A stretch of 12,300 nt of DNA from Candidatus Bathyarchaeota archaeon (GCA_014729945.1 WJJC01000026.1:1-12300), one strand, 5' to 3'; shown: positions 1 to 6,341, counted from the first letter of the stretch. Program-made: numbers and translations. The notes: generated by a model from the letters alone, not told the origin.

Positions 1-760
1 CAACTCCCGAGGGGGGGGCAGCAGCCGACAGATTATACTCATAATAGGATTCTAGATAATCTTCCAGCGCAAGTATTGCCTCATAATCTGTGGTCGTATT
101 CCTTGTAATCTCCTCAGCAAGATCATGTATATCCTCATGTAGGTATTCAGGTACCTCAAGATATTGTGGCATTTCCTTAACCTTTGAGACGTTCATCAAG
201 GAATCACTGTACGCATAGAGAATGTATTCTATCTCATATGCACCAAGAGCACTCTGAGTCTGGAATATTTGTGCATCTTCAAAGAATTGAGTCGGATCAC
301 TTAAGTTAAGATGCACGGGATTTTGAGGGGTAGGAATGTAACCTATTGTGTCAGTAAAGGGAGTTATAGTGATATTATGTTGACTATAATCGGTCCAGAG
401 ATTTACGTCTAGGTCTAATGATTCTCCGTTATATGTCACTGATTGGGTTAGTGAGTTATCCCAAGTACCACTATAGTAGTCATCATAGGTTTGAAGACGT
501 AGATATTGGGTGTTTGGCTGACCATATATTTTTAGAACCGGATCTGATGAAGTGTTTCCGATATCTATTTCCGGGATTTCGAGACGGGTCTGCTCAGGGT
601 TCATGGGGATATCCATCTCTGGAAAGTCAAAAGGAATATTGGGGCGCTCAAATTCGTTAAGTGGTGGCACCTGATTAAGAGAGTATATGGAATAGGATAG
701 AAGTAATACACCAAGTATGGTACAGGCTAGGAGGGCTATTGTTCTCTGTTGCCTGTACAT
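1..760 (-). CDS. Transglutaminase-like membrane-anchored protein (N-terminal part, runs off the left edge)
   Basis: The frame is open from ATG 760 to the window edge without a stop (253 codons visible). Residues 7-28 form one hydrophobic segment, a signal anchor or uncleaved signal peptide, so the rest probably lies outside the membrane. Around residues 86-100 the stretch YLRLQTYDDYYSGTW resembles the strand that precedes the catalytic core in TgpA-like transglutaminase-superfamily proteins. Residues 200-245 (LEVPEYL..., then DYEAILALEDYLESYYEYNL) match the helical lead-in of the transglutaminase-like core. The Cys-His-Asp triad would lie beyond the window, so activity cannot be judged. Likely role: extracellular peptidase or amide-transfer domain, or an inactive scaffold. 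The start is supported by GGTGA at 769-765, four bases upstream, and a TATA-like element further out. An eight-C run in the coding strand sits near the edge. Confidence 0.75.
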   Translation of the reverse strand, partial: MYRQQRTIALLACTILGVLLLSYSIYSLNQVPPLNEFERPNIPFDFPEMDIPMNPEQTRLEIPEIDIGNTSSDPVLKIYGQPNTQYLRLQTYDDYYSGTWDNSLTQSVTYNGESLDLDVNLWTDYSQHNITITPFTDTIGYIPTPQNPVHLNLSDPTQFFEDAQIFQTQSALGAYEIEYILYAYSDSLMNVSKVKEMPQYLEVPEYLHEDIHDLAEEITRNTTTDYEAILALEDYLESYYEYNLSAAAPPSGV

Positions 761-764
761 ATTC

Positions 765-769
765 TCACC
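765..769 (-). promoter_or_regulatory. Shine-Dalgarno site GGTGA for the transglutaminase-like gene
   Basis: On the minus strand GGTGA lies four bases before ATG 760 and is complementary to the archaeal 16S tail. It supports this ATG as the start. Confidence 0.55.
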
Positions 770-789
770 ACATCTTTGGATGTGTCACG

Positions 790-798
790 TAATATAAG
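790..798 (-). promoter_or_regulatory. TATA-like element CTTATATTA for the transglutaminase-like gene
   Basis: Read on the minus strand, CTTATATTA is centred about 34 bases before ATG 760. Transcription would start near 768, giving a leader of only a few bases, which would cut close to or into the SD site. Confidence 0.45.
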
Positions 799-834
799 AA
801 TTCTAGAAATCTAACATATAGACTTATAGGGAGT

Positions 835-840
835 AAAAAA
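835..840 (-). terminator. T6 tract after the YkgJ-type gene
   Basis: The minus strand reads TTTTTT starting 7 bases after the stop codon of the cysteine-cluster gene. Short T tracts are the intrinsic termination signal of archaeal RNA polymerase. No hairpin is seen. Confidence 0.4.
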
Positions 841-847
841 TTGACAT

Positions 848-1318
848 TTAACACTGTTTTTTCTCCCAAGAATCAGTCACAAGGTTATAATTCCATTTAA
901 CTTCATTATCCTCGAAGCTGTTATAGAAATTATATAATCGCTTCGCTATTTTCAGAGACGCCTGTATCTCAGGCTGTTTTCTATCAGTGTTACTAGATTT
1001 CTTAAGATTATTCAACACAGCTTTACATCCGGGAGAGAATTTGAGGCCACGTGGCCCTACTTTTACTGGAAAACTACGGCACATCAGTGGTCTTTTCTCG
1101 TAGATATTACAAAGATTATTCTCTAGATGGACACAGACGTTTTCTGTATGTTGATAGGAGAATATTTTTGACGGTTCTTTTTTACCCCTGGCCATGTGAG
1201 GTTTAATTAATTTCTCAGGAAATAGATGTATTTCGTCTGGAAACAGTGTTAAGCCTGATTTATTATCACCATCTCTTAAATGGCTACAACATTTTCCACA
1301 TCTCTCGCAACCATCCAC
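848..1318 (-). CDS. YkgJ/UPF0153-family cysteine-cluster protein (putative Fe-S or zinc binding)
   Basis: The protein opens with the family signature CxxCxxCC (GCERCGKCCSHL) and has further conserved cysteines in CVHLENNLCNIYEKRPLMCR and PGC, eight in all. This is the layout of the YkgJ/CxxCxxCC family (Pfam 03692), thought to bind an Fe-S cluster or zinc; its biochemical role is not established. The RPxxCRxFP segment is typical. The frame can be read from TTG 1330 (160 residues). I prefer GTG 1318 (156 residues) because GGTGA at 1328-1324 lies five bases before it and the signature then starts within the first residues, as usual in the family. The C-terminal 50 residues are lysine- and asparagine-rich and not recognised. 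It is divergent from the MscS channel gene, with about 100 bases between them. Confidence 0.85.
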   Translation of the reverse strand: MDGCERCGKCCSHLRDGDNKSGLTLFPDEIHLFPEKLIKPHMARGKKEPSKIFSYQHTENVCVHLENNLCNIYEKRPLMCRSFPVKVGPRGLKFSPGCKAVLNNLKKSSNTDRKQPEIQASLKIAKRLYNFYNSFEDNEVKWNYNLVTDSWEKKQC

Positions 1319-1396
1319 TATTTTCACCAATTATATAGGTCTACAACTATAGAAGTAAACTAAATTACAAAGGTTTTCTTGAGTCTAAGGTGAAAT

Positions 1397-1404
1397 CTTA
1401 TTTA
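1397..1404 (+). promoter_or_regulatory. TATA-like element CTTATTTA for the MscS channel gene
   Basis: CTTATTTA is centred 27-28 bases before ATG 1428, with A-rich bases just upstream as in a BRE. The spacing predicts transcription starting at or next to the start codon, so the mRNA is probably leaderless. Confidence 0.6.
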
Positions 1405-1427
1405 TCGGATTATTAGTTGAGCATGTG

Positions 1428-2225
1428 ATGAATACTGTTCCGTTAATTGATTTCATTAGTAAATGGATGCCAATAATACTACAAAGCATATTTGTAATAG
1501 TCATATCATTTGGCATTAACTATCTAATTATCAGAATAGTATCTAAACTTCAAGAAACACCCAACCTGGACCGAAGAGCAATTAGACAAGTTGGGTTATT
1601 CATAAGATATTTTGTATTTCTAGTAGCTATTTTGTTCATTTTAGATATAGCAAATGTCCAGACGGACGTATTATTAACCAGCTTGGGGATTGCGGGAATA
1701 GCGGCGGGTTTAGCTGCACAGGATCTATTATCGAATGTTCTAAACGGGATATTTCTATTCTTTGAGAAAACAATCAGCGTTAATGACGTCGTGAAGATAG
1801 GCGATGTTTATGGTATAGTTAGACTCACAAAACTAAGAACAACTGAGATCAGAACCTTTGACAACAACATAGTCAGTATTCCAAATAGTATGCTCTCAAA
1901 AAGTAATATAATTAACATGACAAGTGGTAGCCGCTATAGTATGACAAGCATAGATATGAAGTTAGCTTATGAAGCGGATTATGATGCAGTTATGGGGTAT
2001 ATAAGGGAGGTAGTTAATAGGTCCGAAGGTGTTCATATTGGGGCGCTTCACGGGATGAAATTTGAGATAAGTGATATGCAGGAGCGTTTTAAGGGATTAA
2101 TTCTTACGGTTTTCTTTTTTGTAGAAGCGCAAAATGAGCCGTGGATTAGAACTTCTGTTCATAAAAATATTATCAAGAAACTTGTTGAAGAAAATGTTCC
2201 TTTCCATAGGGATCCGCCTAGATAA
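1428..2225 (+). CDS. mscS: Small-conductance mechanosensitive channel, MscS family
   Basis: This is a pore-forming membrane protein that opens under membrane tension and releases solutes on osmotic downshock. At about 265 residues it is close to the minimal MscS size (E. coli, 286). Hydrophobic segments lie at about residues 14-38 and 56-78. The pore helix follows at about 86-113, with the small-residue-rich stretch GIAGIAAGLAAQDLLSNVL and then FLFFEKTISVNDVVKIGD, which leads into the cytoplasmic beta domain. This TM3-to-beta join is the family signature, and the alpha/beta C-terminal domain follows to residue 265. ATG 1428 is chosen over GTG 1425 because the TATA element places the transcript start there and no SD is present. 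It stands alone and ends 4 bases before the convergent MFS gene. Confidence 0.93.
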   Translation: MNTVPLIDFISKWMPIILQSIFVIVISFGINYLIIRIVSKLQETPNLDRRAIRQVGLFIRYFVFLVAILFILDIANVQTDVLLTSLGIAGIAAGLAAQDLLSNVLNGIFLFFEKTISVNDVVKIGDVYGIVRLTKLRTTEIRTFDNNIVSIPNSMLSKSNIINMTSGSRYSMTSIDMKLAYEADYDAVMGYIREVVNRSEGVHIGALHGMKFEISDMQERFKGLILTVFFFVEAQNEPWIRTSVHKNIIKKLVEENVPFHRDPPR

Positions 2226-2229
2226 ACTG

Positions 2230-3450
2230 CTAGTCTGTTTTCAGCGTCTCGGGTACAGATGCGAGTAGAGGCGCTAGAACAAAAAGGTCAAGTACTGAGA
2301 TCAATATGAAGACCCATTCAGGACCAAATCGCTCCCATACAATACCGCCTATAATAGGAGCTGGTATACTCATCAATCCCGTAAAAAAACCGATAAGACC
2401 TCGCCATCGCCCTATGCAATCAGGAGGAACTAGCTCCGGAGTCATCGACCCATAACTAAAAGCGGCTATCATTCTGAACCCCATTAAGAACCCAGCTAAT
2501 AGTAACCCTATTGAATTCGGAGCCCATAATAACAACAAGTTAGCTGCTGAAAAAAGAGGTATCAACATATAGAATGCCTTTTTTCTGCCTATTCTATCAG
2601 CGGTTCTGCCTATCACTGTACTGAAAAGAGCTTCAGTCACCAGCATAGTTGTTGCTATTCCACCTATGATGTACTGGCTGGCTCCTTTGATCTCAAAGAC
2701 ATACGGATACCGAAAAGTAGTAAGCATCATCATATTGAAACGATTAATACTCTGAAAAAATAGCCATCTCTTAACAGCTGTGCCTCTTTCGAAAACTTCT
2801 CCAAACTCTTTAAGAAAGTCAAGCTCTAAGGGAGGAGGACTAGGTCTTTCTATATCGGTCAAATTGCTATATACATATAGGAATAATATGAAGCGTGCTG
2901 CAAACTGTACCCAATATAGTTTACGTATACCCTGAATACTAATTCCTCCAAAAAATGTTAGTAATATAGCTGCTATAGTGGGTGCAAGAATTGTTGGAAG
3001 GGCGCCAATACCCTCACATAGTGCTTTTCCCGTTGCACGGTCCTCGGTTGGTAAACTTAGGTCACAGATAATAACACATGAACCTATCATCATCCCTAAA
3101 CCAGATAAGAGAATTGCTGAAGCAATCAATTCCCATCCGGGGGCTAATGCATAAAGTAGTGGAACAAAAGTAAGCAATCCAACACCAAATAAATAGATCT
3201 TACGTAGATTGAATCTATCACGTATAACTCCAAGAGGAATAGATATAATTGCCTGAGATATTCCCCAAGCGCTATTGACAGCGCCCAATTGTACAGGGGT
3301 TGCTCCTAAAAGAGTAGTGTAAATATTTGCATATTGAAGTGTCAATTCATTAAAAAAACGGTTGAATACCTGTCTTGTTACAACAGTTTTCCAGTTCTTT
3401 TTCTGTCTAGACCAAACCTCTTTTAATTCTTTTAGGAACCCTGCAACCAT
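2230..3450 (-). CDS. Major facilitator superfamily transporter
   Basis: A 406-residue integral membrane protein with about twelve hydrophobic segments in two halves, as in the major facilitator superfamily of secondary transporters. The diagnostic motif A loop occurs in both halves: GVIRDRFNLRKIYLFG at residues 74-89, between TM2 and TM3, and GRTADRIGRKK at 281-291, between TM8 and TM9. A proline-rich central loop (about 200-215, ERPSPPPLELD) joins the halves. The substrate cannot be read from the sequence; drug, sugar or metabolite export are all possible. The N-terminus has about 25 basic, non-membrane residues before TM1. No SD is visible before ATG 3450 and the promoter is unclear. It stands alone and is convergent with the MscS gene. 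Confidence 0.9.
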   Translation of the reverse strand: MVAGFLKELKEVWSRQKKNWKTVVTRQVFNRFFNELTLQYANIYTTLLGATPVQLGAVNSAWGISQAIISIPLGVIRDRFNLRKIYLFGVGLLTFVPLLYALAPGWELIASAILLSGLGMMIGSCVIICDLSLPTEDRATGKALCEGIGALPTILAPTIAAILLTFFGGISIQGIRKLYWVQFAARFILFLYVYSNLTDIERPSPPPLELDFLKEFGEVFERGTAVKRWLFFQSINRFNMMMLTTFRYPYVFEIKGASQYIIGGIATTMLVTEALFSTVIGRTADRIGRKKAFYMLIPLFSAANLLLLWAPNSIGLLLAGFLMGFRMIAAFSYGSMTPELVPPDCIGRWRGLIGFFTGLMSIPAPIIGGIVWERFGPEWVFILISVLDLFVLAPLLASVPETLKTD

Positions 3451-3599
3451 TTTAGTCTAGCCTAAGGTATTGTTCTATGATTTAACAATTAAGGCAATGA
3501 GTCAAATATAATAATAGAAAAATAGAAACAGTATTTATTAGAAGTATCATCCAATAATTACTGTAAACTAATACAATAACCCATCGAGGCGTTTAGTGA

Positions 3600-3851
3600 T
3601 CATCTTAAAGGTTTTCGCTTGTTTCTATTTACAGGTTTAGTCTGATTGACGTCAACAGGTTCTCTTTGATCAGTGGTTTTGGGAACCCGATTTAATTGAG
3701 TGTTTTCAGGTTTTCTTATTTGTTTAGTTTCATCCGCGTTAGATGTGGGAAAGGGCATACCACAGAAAATACAAGTTTGTTCACGTCTACTTGTGTCTTT
3801 CAATGGATTGGATTTATTACAGTGTTTACATAGCACATATTCAGTTGACAT
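3600..3851 (-). CDS. Small zinc-ribbon protein with basic disordered tail
   Basis: An 83-residue protein. The N-terminal 32 residues hold two CxxC knuckles (C8/C11 and C27/C30) 15 residues apart, consistent with one structural zinc ribbon. The rest (about residues 33-83) is rich in Lys, Arg, Asn, Thr, Pro and Gln with almost no hydrophobic residues, so it is probably disordered, with a strongly basic end (RNKRKPLR). Such a layout suits nucleic-acid or ribosome contact, but that is inference; no family is recognised. A TATA-like element 28 bases before ATG 3851 and the lack of an SD support this start. The gene has no operon partner. Confidence 0.7.
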   Translation of the reverse strand: MSTEYVLCKHCNKSNPLKDTSRREQTCIFCGMPFPTSNADETKQIRKPENTQLNRVPKTTDQREPVDVNQTKPVNRNKRKPLR

Positions 3852-3874
3852 TTAGTTATTATATTGGAGCGCGA

Positions 3875-3883
3875 GTTTAAAAG
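3875..3883 (-). promoter_or_regulatory. TATA-like element CTTTTAAAC for the zinc-ribbon gene
   Basis: On the minus strand CTTTTAAAC is centred 28 bases before ATG 3851, the spacing expected for a leaderless archaeal mRNA. Confidence 0.6.
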
Positions 3884-4010
3884 CTAGGGGAAAAATTAGC
3901 CGTTTTTCAATCAATAATCAATTTTAGCGATATTTACATGGTAAGGAATAAATTATTTTTAACTAAAAACATCTAAATTCTCAGTTTTCCCTAATTTTTT
4001 AGGAAAGAAC
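3884..4010. other. AT-rich intergenic stretch without recognised content
   Basis: This lies between the zinc-ribbon promoter and the uL15 promoter and is part of the longest gene-free interval of the window (3852-4058). I see no ORF, tRNA fold or strong inverted repeat here, only A/T-rich sequence with several T runs and a minor echo (AATCAATAATCAAT near 3909). Confidence 0.5.
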
Positions 4011-4020
4011 TATATGTTAT
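4011..4020 (+). promoter_or_regulatory. TATA-like element TATATGTTAT for uL15
   Basis: TATATGTTAT is preceded by purine-rich AGGAAAGAAC, which could serve as a BRE. It is centred about 43 bases before ATG 4059, predicting a leader of roughly 15-20 bases. No SD is seen in that leader. Confidence 0.45.
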
Positions 4021-4058
4021 GCTTGAATAACTCCATCAAACGTTCATAGTTGATTAAA

Positions 4059-4478
4059 ATGCCGACAAAGAAAAAGAAGAGCCGTAAACAAAGAGGAAGC
4101 CGGTATTGTGGATATGGCCAAGTAGGTCAGCATAGAAAAAGTGGTATGAGAGGCGGCAAAGGGAAAGCGGGTGGCCGTAAACATTTCTGGATTCATACCG
4201 TAAAATATGATCCAGATAGATATCTTAACAAGGGATTCAAACCACCTTCATCAAAACTACCCCCACCTGAGACAATTAATGTAGGCGAGTTAGACGAGAT
4301 GATTACCTCGGGAAAAATTGAGCCAGAGGAAGGAGTTATTGATCTTGAAGCTATGGGTATTGATAAGCTACTTGGTAGAGGAACATTTTCTCATGATGTT
4401 AACGTGAAAGTGGAAGACCATTCTTCTGGAGCAGAGAGAAAAATCACAAACACAGGTGGAGAAATAATCACCAAATAA
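4059..4478 (+). CDS. rpl15: 50S ribosomal protein uL15 (L15, archaeal type)
   Basis: Large-subunit ribosomal protein L15 (eukaryotic L27a/L28), which binds 23S rRNA. The basic, glycine-rich N-terminus (MPTKKKKSRKQRGSRYCGYG, then RGGKGKAGGRKHFW at about 31-44) is the family's RNA-threading extension. The segment FKPPSSKLPPPETINVGEL and the C-terminal LLGRGTFSHDVNVKVEDHSSGAERKI match the globular part. At 139 residues the length is normal for archaea. ATG 4059 is chosen because the usual archaeal protein begins MPT; an upstream in-frame TTG (4050) would only add three residues. It is odd that the gene stands alone: in most archaea it sits at the end of the spc ribosomal operon just before secY, and neither flank here is ribosomal. 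Confidence 0.96.
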   Translation: MPTKKKKSRKQRGSRYCGYGQVGQHRKSGMRGGKGKAGGRKHFWIHTVKYDPDRYLNKGFKPPSSKLPPPETINVGELDEMITSGKIEPEEGVIDLEAMGIDKLLGRGTFSHDVNVKVEDHSSGAERKITNTGGEIITK

Positions 4479-4484
4479 AACTGT

Positions 4485-4489
4485 TTTTA
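4485..4489 (+). terminator. Short T tract after uL15
   Basis: TTTTT lies six bases past the uL15 stop codon. It is weak alone but in the expected place for archaeal termination. Confidence 0.3.
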
Positions 4490-4506
4490 CTAGACTAATA
4501 TCACAA

Positions 4507-4515
4507 TTTTATATC
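4507..4515 (+). promoter_or_regulatory. TATA-like element TTTTATATC for the membrane-anchored protein gene
   Basis: TTTTATATC is centred 28 bases before ATG 4539, consistent with a leaderless transcript separate from uL15. Confidence 0.6.
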
Positions 4516-4538
4516 ATAGTTATAGTGGTTATGTATCT

Positions 4539-5132
4539 ATGAGATCGGAAAAAATTTTGATCACCATCTTTATATTATTTGTAATTACAGGCACTGGATT
4601 ATATTATTTTCAGACGCCTAATCACGATCTCAGATACGAAATTCTACAGGTAGAGGTAATTGAGGCGGAAAATCCTCTTGTGAAAGAAGCTCAGAGCCTC
4701 ATGGAGGAGATGAAATCCATTAAACGAGAAATTGAGCATATGTACGGTAAAGATAGTCAAGAATACCAACAAGCCGTAATCAGCTACGAGATGACCGAGA
4801 CCTATGTTGATCAGATAATGAGAGACCGGAACACGACACTCGTTATCACTTCTAAAATTAAAAACCTCAACAATAAGGGTGTAACAATTAAAGATCTTCA
4901 AACAATGACAATTATTGAGAACACAGTTATTGATACAAGAATAATTAAATCAATGGAAATTCTGGGCCAAAAAGAATACACCTTTAAAACTGTAATAGAA
5001 GGAAACCCAGAAATAAACCATATAATAGACTCTAATAATTTCTTGGAAGTTGAAATAAAAATCAAAGGAACTATAGGTGGATTTAGAAAAAATGGAATTA
5101 GATTATCTGCCGATTATAATCTAGCGCAATAA
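4539..5132 (+). CDS. Membrane-anchored extracytoplasmic protein of unknown function
   Basis: This 197-residue protein belongs to no family I recognise. Residues 6-24 (ILITIFILFVITGTGLYYF) form one hydrophobic anchor after a short basic start, so the rest should face outward. Residues about 45-90 are charged and helical (EAQSLMEEMKSIKREIEHMY...), a likely short coiled coil. Residues about 98-195 alternate hydrophobic and polar positions as in a beta sandwich, and phrases such as TLVITSKIKNLNNKGVTIKDL recall LEA14/WHy-type domains. That fold call is inference only. The start is supported by the TATA spacing; no SD is present. The gene ends 2 bases from the convergent coiled-coil gene, so the two transcripts must overlap in their 3' ends. 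Confidence 0.7.
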   Translation: MRSEKILITIFILFVITGTGLYYFQTPNHDLRYEILQVEVIEAENPLVKEAQSLMEEMKSIKREIEHMYGKDSQEYQQAVISYEMTETYVDQIMRDRNTTLVITSKIKNLNNKGVTIKDLQTMTIIENTVIDTRIIKSMEILGQKEYTFKTVIEGNPEINHIIDSNNFLEVEIKIKGTIGGFRKNGIRLSADYNLAQ

Positions 5133-5134
5133 GA

Positions 5135-5515
5135 TTATTCGTTTTTCTCAATTTTTTCAATAGTTTCTCGAATTTCCTCTTTTCGTTCCTCTAATTTAGC
5201 CTCGATCCTAGTTTGGGTTTCTTCATCTTTCATCTTATAGTTTTCCTCGTTCTCAATCGTTTTACGAATCGAACTCTTCATAGCCAACTTGTCTTCTCTC
5301 AATGTCTTAGCCTCTTGTAGCACAGAATCAAGATCATTCCAAATTTCTTGTAACCTTATCTCAAAGTTCTCCAAGTCTACGCCTACCTCTTGTTTAAATT
5401 CTCCCGCCAGAGCCTGTGTTTTCACCGCGGTCTTTCCGATCCTATTCTTGGCTTCTTTAATTAGTCTTAAAACATCCTCAATATCACTAATTATCTCGCT
5501 AATATCTTCACTCAT
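5135..5515 (-). CDS. Coiled-coil protein of unknown function
   Basis: A 126-residue protein, almost entirely helical and highly charged. Heptad-like spacing of Ile/Leu runs from about residue 5 to 30 (IISDIEDVLRLIKEAKNRI), then about 50-75, and the last 40 residues are Glu/Lys/Arg-rich (EAKLEERKEEIRETIEKIEK). It has no cysteine, signal peptide or membrane segment, so it is a cytoplasmic coiled coil, perhaps a dimer or a scaffold. No catalytic motif is seen. Its TATA element lies 28 bases before ATG 5515, and the gene is divergent from the ferredoxin gene with which it shares a 76-base promoter region, suggesting joint control. Confidence 0.7.
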   Translation of the reverse strand: MSEDISEIISDIEDVLRLIKEAKNRIGKTAVKTQALAGEFKQEVGVDLENFEIRLQEIWNDLDSVLQEAKTLREDKLAMKSSIRKTIENEENYKMKDEETQTRIEAKLEERKEEIRETIEKIEKNE

Positions 5516-5538
5516 AGATAAAAATAGGAAACGATTAG

Positions 5539-5547
5539 TAATAAACC
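5539..5547 (-). promoter_or_regulatory. TATA-like element GTTTATTAC/GGTTTATTA for the coiled-coil gene
   Basis: On the minus strand the element is centred about 27-28 bases before ATG 5515, the leaderless spacing. It abuts the inverted repeat at 5547-5560. Confidence 0.5.
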
Positions 5548-5560
5548 GATAAAATTATCG
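5547..5560. promoter_or_regulatory. Inverted repeat between two divergent TATA boxes (candidate shared operator)
   Basis: CGATAA-AA-TTATCG is a perfect 6-base inverted repeat with a 2-base centre. It fills the gap between the TATA element of the coiled-coil gene (minus) and that of the ferredoxin gene (plus), exactly over both BRE positions. A dimeric regulator bound here could act on both promoters. The arms are short and AT-rich, so chance is possible. Confidence 0.4.
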
Positions 5561-5561
5561 A

Positions 5562-5570
5562 TTTTTAAGG
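5562..5570 (+). promoter_or_regulatory. TATA-like element TTTTTAAGG for the ferredoxin gene
   Basis: TTTTTAAGG is centred 26 bases before ATG 5592, as expected for a leaderless archaeal transcript. Confidence 0.6.
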
Positions 5571-5591
5571 GATGACTTCAATAATTCTATT

Positions 5592-5798
5592 ATGGCAAAT
5601 ATAACTGTCGATACAGATGCATGTGAAGGATCAGGACAATGCGTAGCAGTCTGTCCAAGTACCGTGTACAAGATTGAGAAAATGGAAGAATATAATGGAG
5701 AGGAAAAAGCTGTCGCTGAGCGCCCAGAAGATTGTATACTATGTATGGCTTGCGTCTCAGCTTGCCCAACTAAAGCTATTACAGTGGAAGAAGATTAA
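5592..5798 (+). CDS. Two-cluster ferredoxin (one site with Ser in place of a Cys ligand)
   Basis: A 68-residue soluble electron carrier of the bacterial-type 2x[4Fe-4S] class. The second motif is complete: C48xxC51xxC54xxxC58P. The first is C11-x5-C17-x3-C21P, where the second expected cysteine (residue 14) is serine (ACEGSGQCVAVCP). In Sulfolobus-type ferredoxins the same place is aspartate and the site holds a [3Fe-4S] cluster, so one [3Fe-4S] and one [4Fe-4S] cluster is likely here; this is inference. The loop between the motifs (about 26-44) is longer than in clostridial ferredoxins. It probably accepts electrons from 2-oxoacid or aldehyde oxidoreductases. It is a single gene, leaderless by TATA spacing, with a T8 tract after the stop. 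Confidence 0.92.
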   Translation: MANITVDTDACEGSGQCVAVCPSTVYKIEKMEEYNGEEKAVAERPEDCILCMACVSACPTKAITVEED

Positions 5799-5815
5799 AC
5801 AATTTAAAACCTCAA

Positions 5816-5823
5816 TTTTTTTT
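5816..5823 (+). terminator. T8 tract after the ferredoxin gene
   Basis: Eight consecutive T's lie 18 bases past the ferredoxin stop, a typical archaeal intrinsic terminator without a stem-loop. Confidence 0.6.
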
Positions 5824-5872
5824 AAATAACAACCTATTTGAACCATGATTATTTTTAAGGATACGAATCACA

Positions 5873-6046
5873 ATGAATGAAGATCAGATCCGTGAAATAA
5901 CTGCTAAACTTCTAGAAGACTCAGCTATTTTGGAGAGATGGTTGGAGAAAAACGAGTTACCTGACAGTCAGACCTTCCATGCGCTTAGAACACAAATTGA
6001 AAAGACAATTTTTGACATAGATGATTTAGCTGATGCCGCTTCCTAG
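5873..6046 (+). CDS. Small acidic helical protein, 57 residues, unknown function
   Basis: A short open frame from ATG 5873 to TAG 6044-6046 encodes a 57-residue acidic protein. It starts MNEDQIREITAKLLEDSAIL, continues with an amphipathic helix (ERWLEKNEL) and ends IFDIDDLADAAS. The residue mix and codon use look like real protein rather than random frame, and the frame occupies the whole gap between the ferredoxin gene and the next gene. No family is recognised. TTTTTAAGG at 5852-5860, identical to the ferredoxin TATA element, lies only about 17 bases before the ATG, too close for normal leaderless spacing, so the promoter is uncertain; TTTAAATAAC at 5821 is the alternative. A T-rich stretch follows the stop. 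Confidence 0.55.
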   Translation: MNEDQIREITAKLLEDSAILERWLEKNELPDSQTFHALRTQIEKTIFDIDDLADAAS

Positions 6047-6052
6047 ATACAA

Positions 6053-6064
6053 TTTTATTTTTTA
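6053..6064 (+). terminator. T-rich tract after the 57-residue gene
   Basis: TTTTATTTTTTA begins six bases past the stop codon at 6046 and fits archaeal T-tract termination. Confidence 0.45.
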
Positions 6065-6077
6065 TATGGTTTTAAAA

Positions 6078-6341
6078 CTATAGTTTTTTGATTTCAGTTA
6101 TAGCAGATTTTAAGATGGTAATATGGTTTGAATAGGTTATATAGGGATCAATTGAAGAATTATGGTTAGTTCTTTCGCATGAAATAGTAAGGTATTCATC
6201 GTTTTCATATGTCTTGTAACCTATAATCGTGCATATTGTTGGTGAAATAGGATCTTCTTGTATCTCCTCTAAGGTTTTTTCTGTGTCATCAAAACAATGA
6301 TCTAGATAAGTGATTTGTAATATCACCGGCTTACCAGTCAT
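6078..6341 (-). CDS. Small hypothetical protein, probably a beta-rich single domain
   Basis: An 87-residue protein without signal or membrane segment. Alternating hydrophobic residues at 6-12 (VILQITYL), 36-43 (ICTIIGYK) and 48-55 (DEYLTISC) suggest a small beta sheet or barrel. The pattern 'GY-x-acid-DEYL-TIS...' followed by a C-terminal strand and helix (ILKSAITEIKKL) recalls short proteins of the SH3-like/PRC-barrel sort seen as orphans in bacteria and archaea. I cannot name a family. The start ATG 6341 has a TATA element 27-28 bases upstream and no SD. The gene is convergent with the 57-residue frame and separated from the upstream PspC gene by 46 bases, with its own promoter there. Confidence 0.65.
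   Translation of the reverse strand: MTGKPVILQITYLDHCFDDTEKTLEEIQEDPISPTICTIIGYKTYENDEYLTISCERTNHNSSIDPYITYSNHITILKSAITEIKKL

Noticed and set aside
418..660. 80-residue plus-strand open frame
   Set aside because: Antisense to the transglutaminase-like gene, whose frame is open through the whole region and carries family motifs.
4644..4901. 85-residue minus-strand open frame
   Set aside because: Antisense within the membrane-anchored protein gene, which has a promoter at the right spacing; no motif in the shadow frame.
5289..5552. 87-residue plus-strand open frame rich in Ser and Leu
   Set aside because: Antisense to the coiled-coil gene; Ser/Leu-rich product is the normal reverse reading of Glu/Lys-rich codons.
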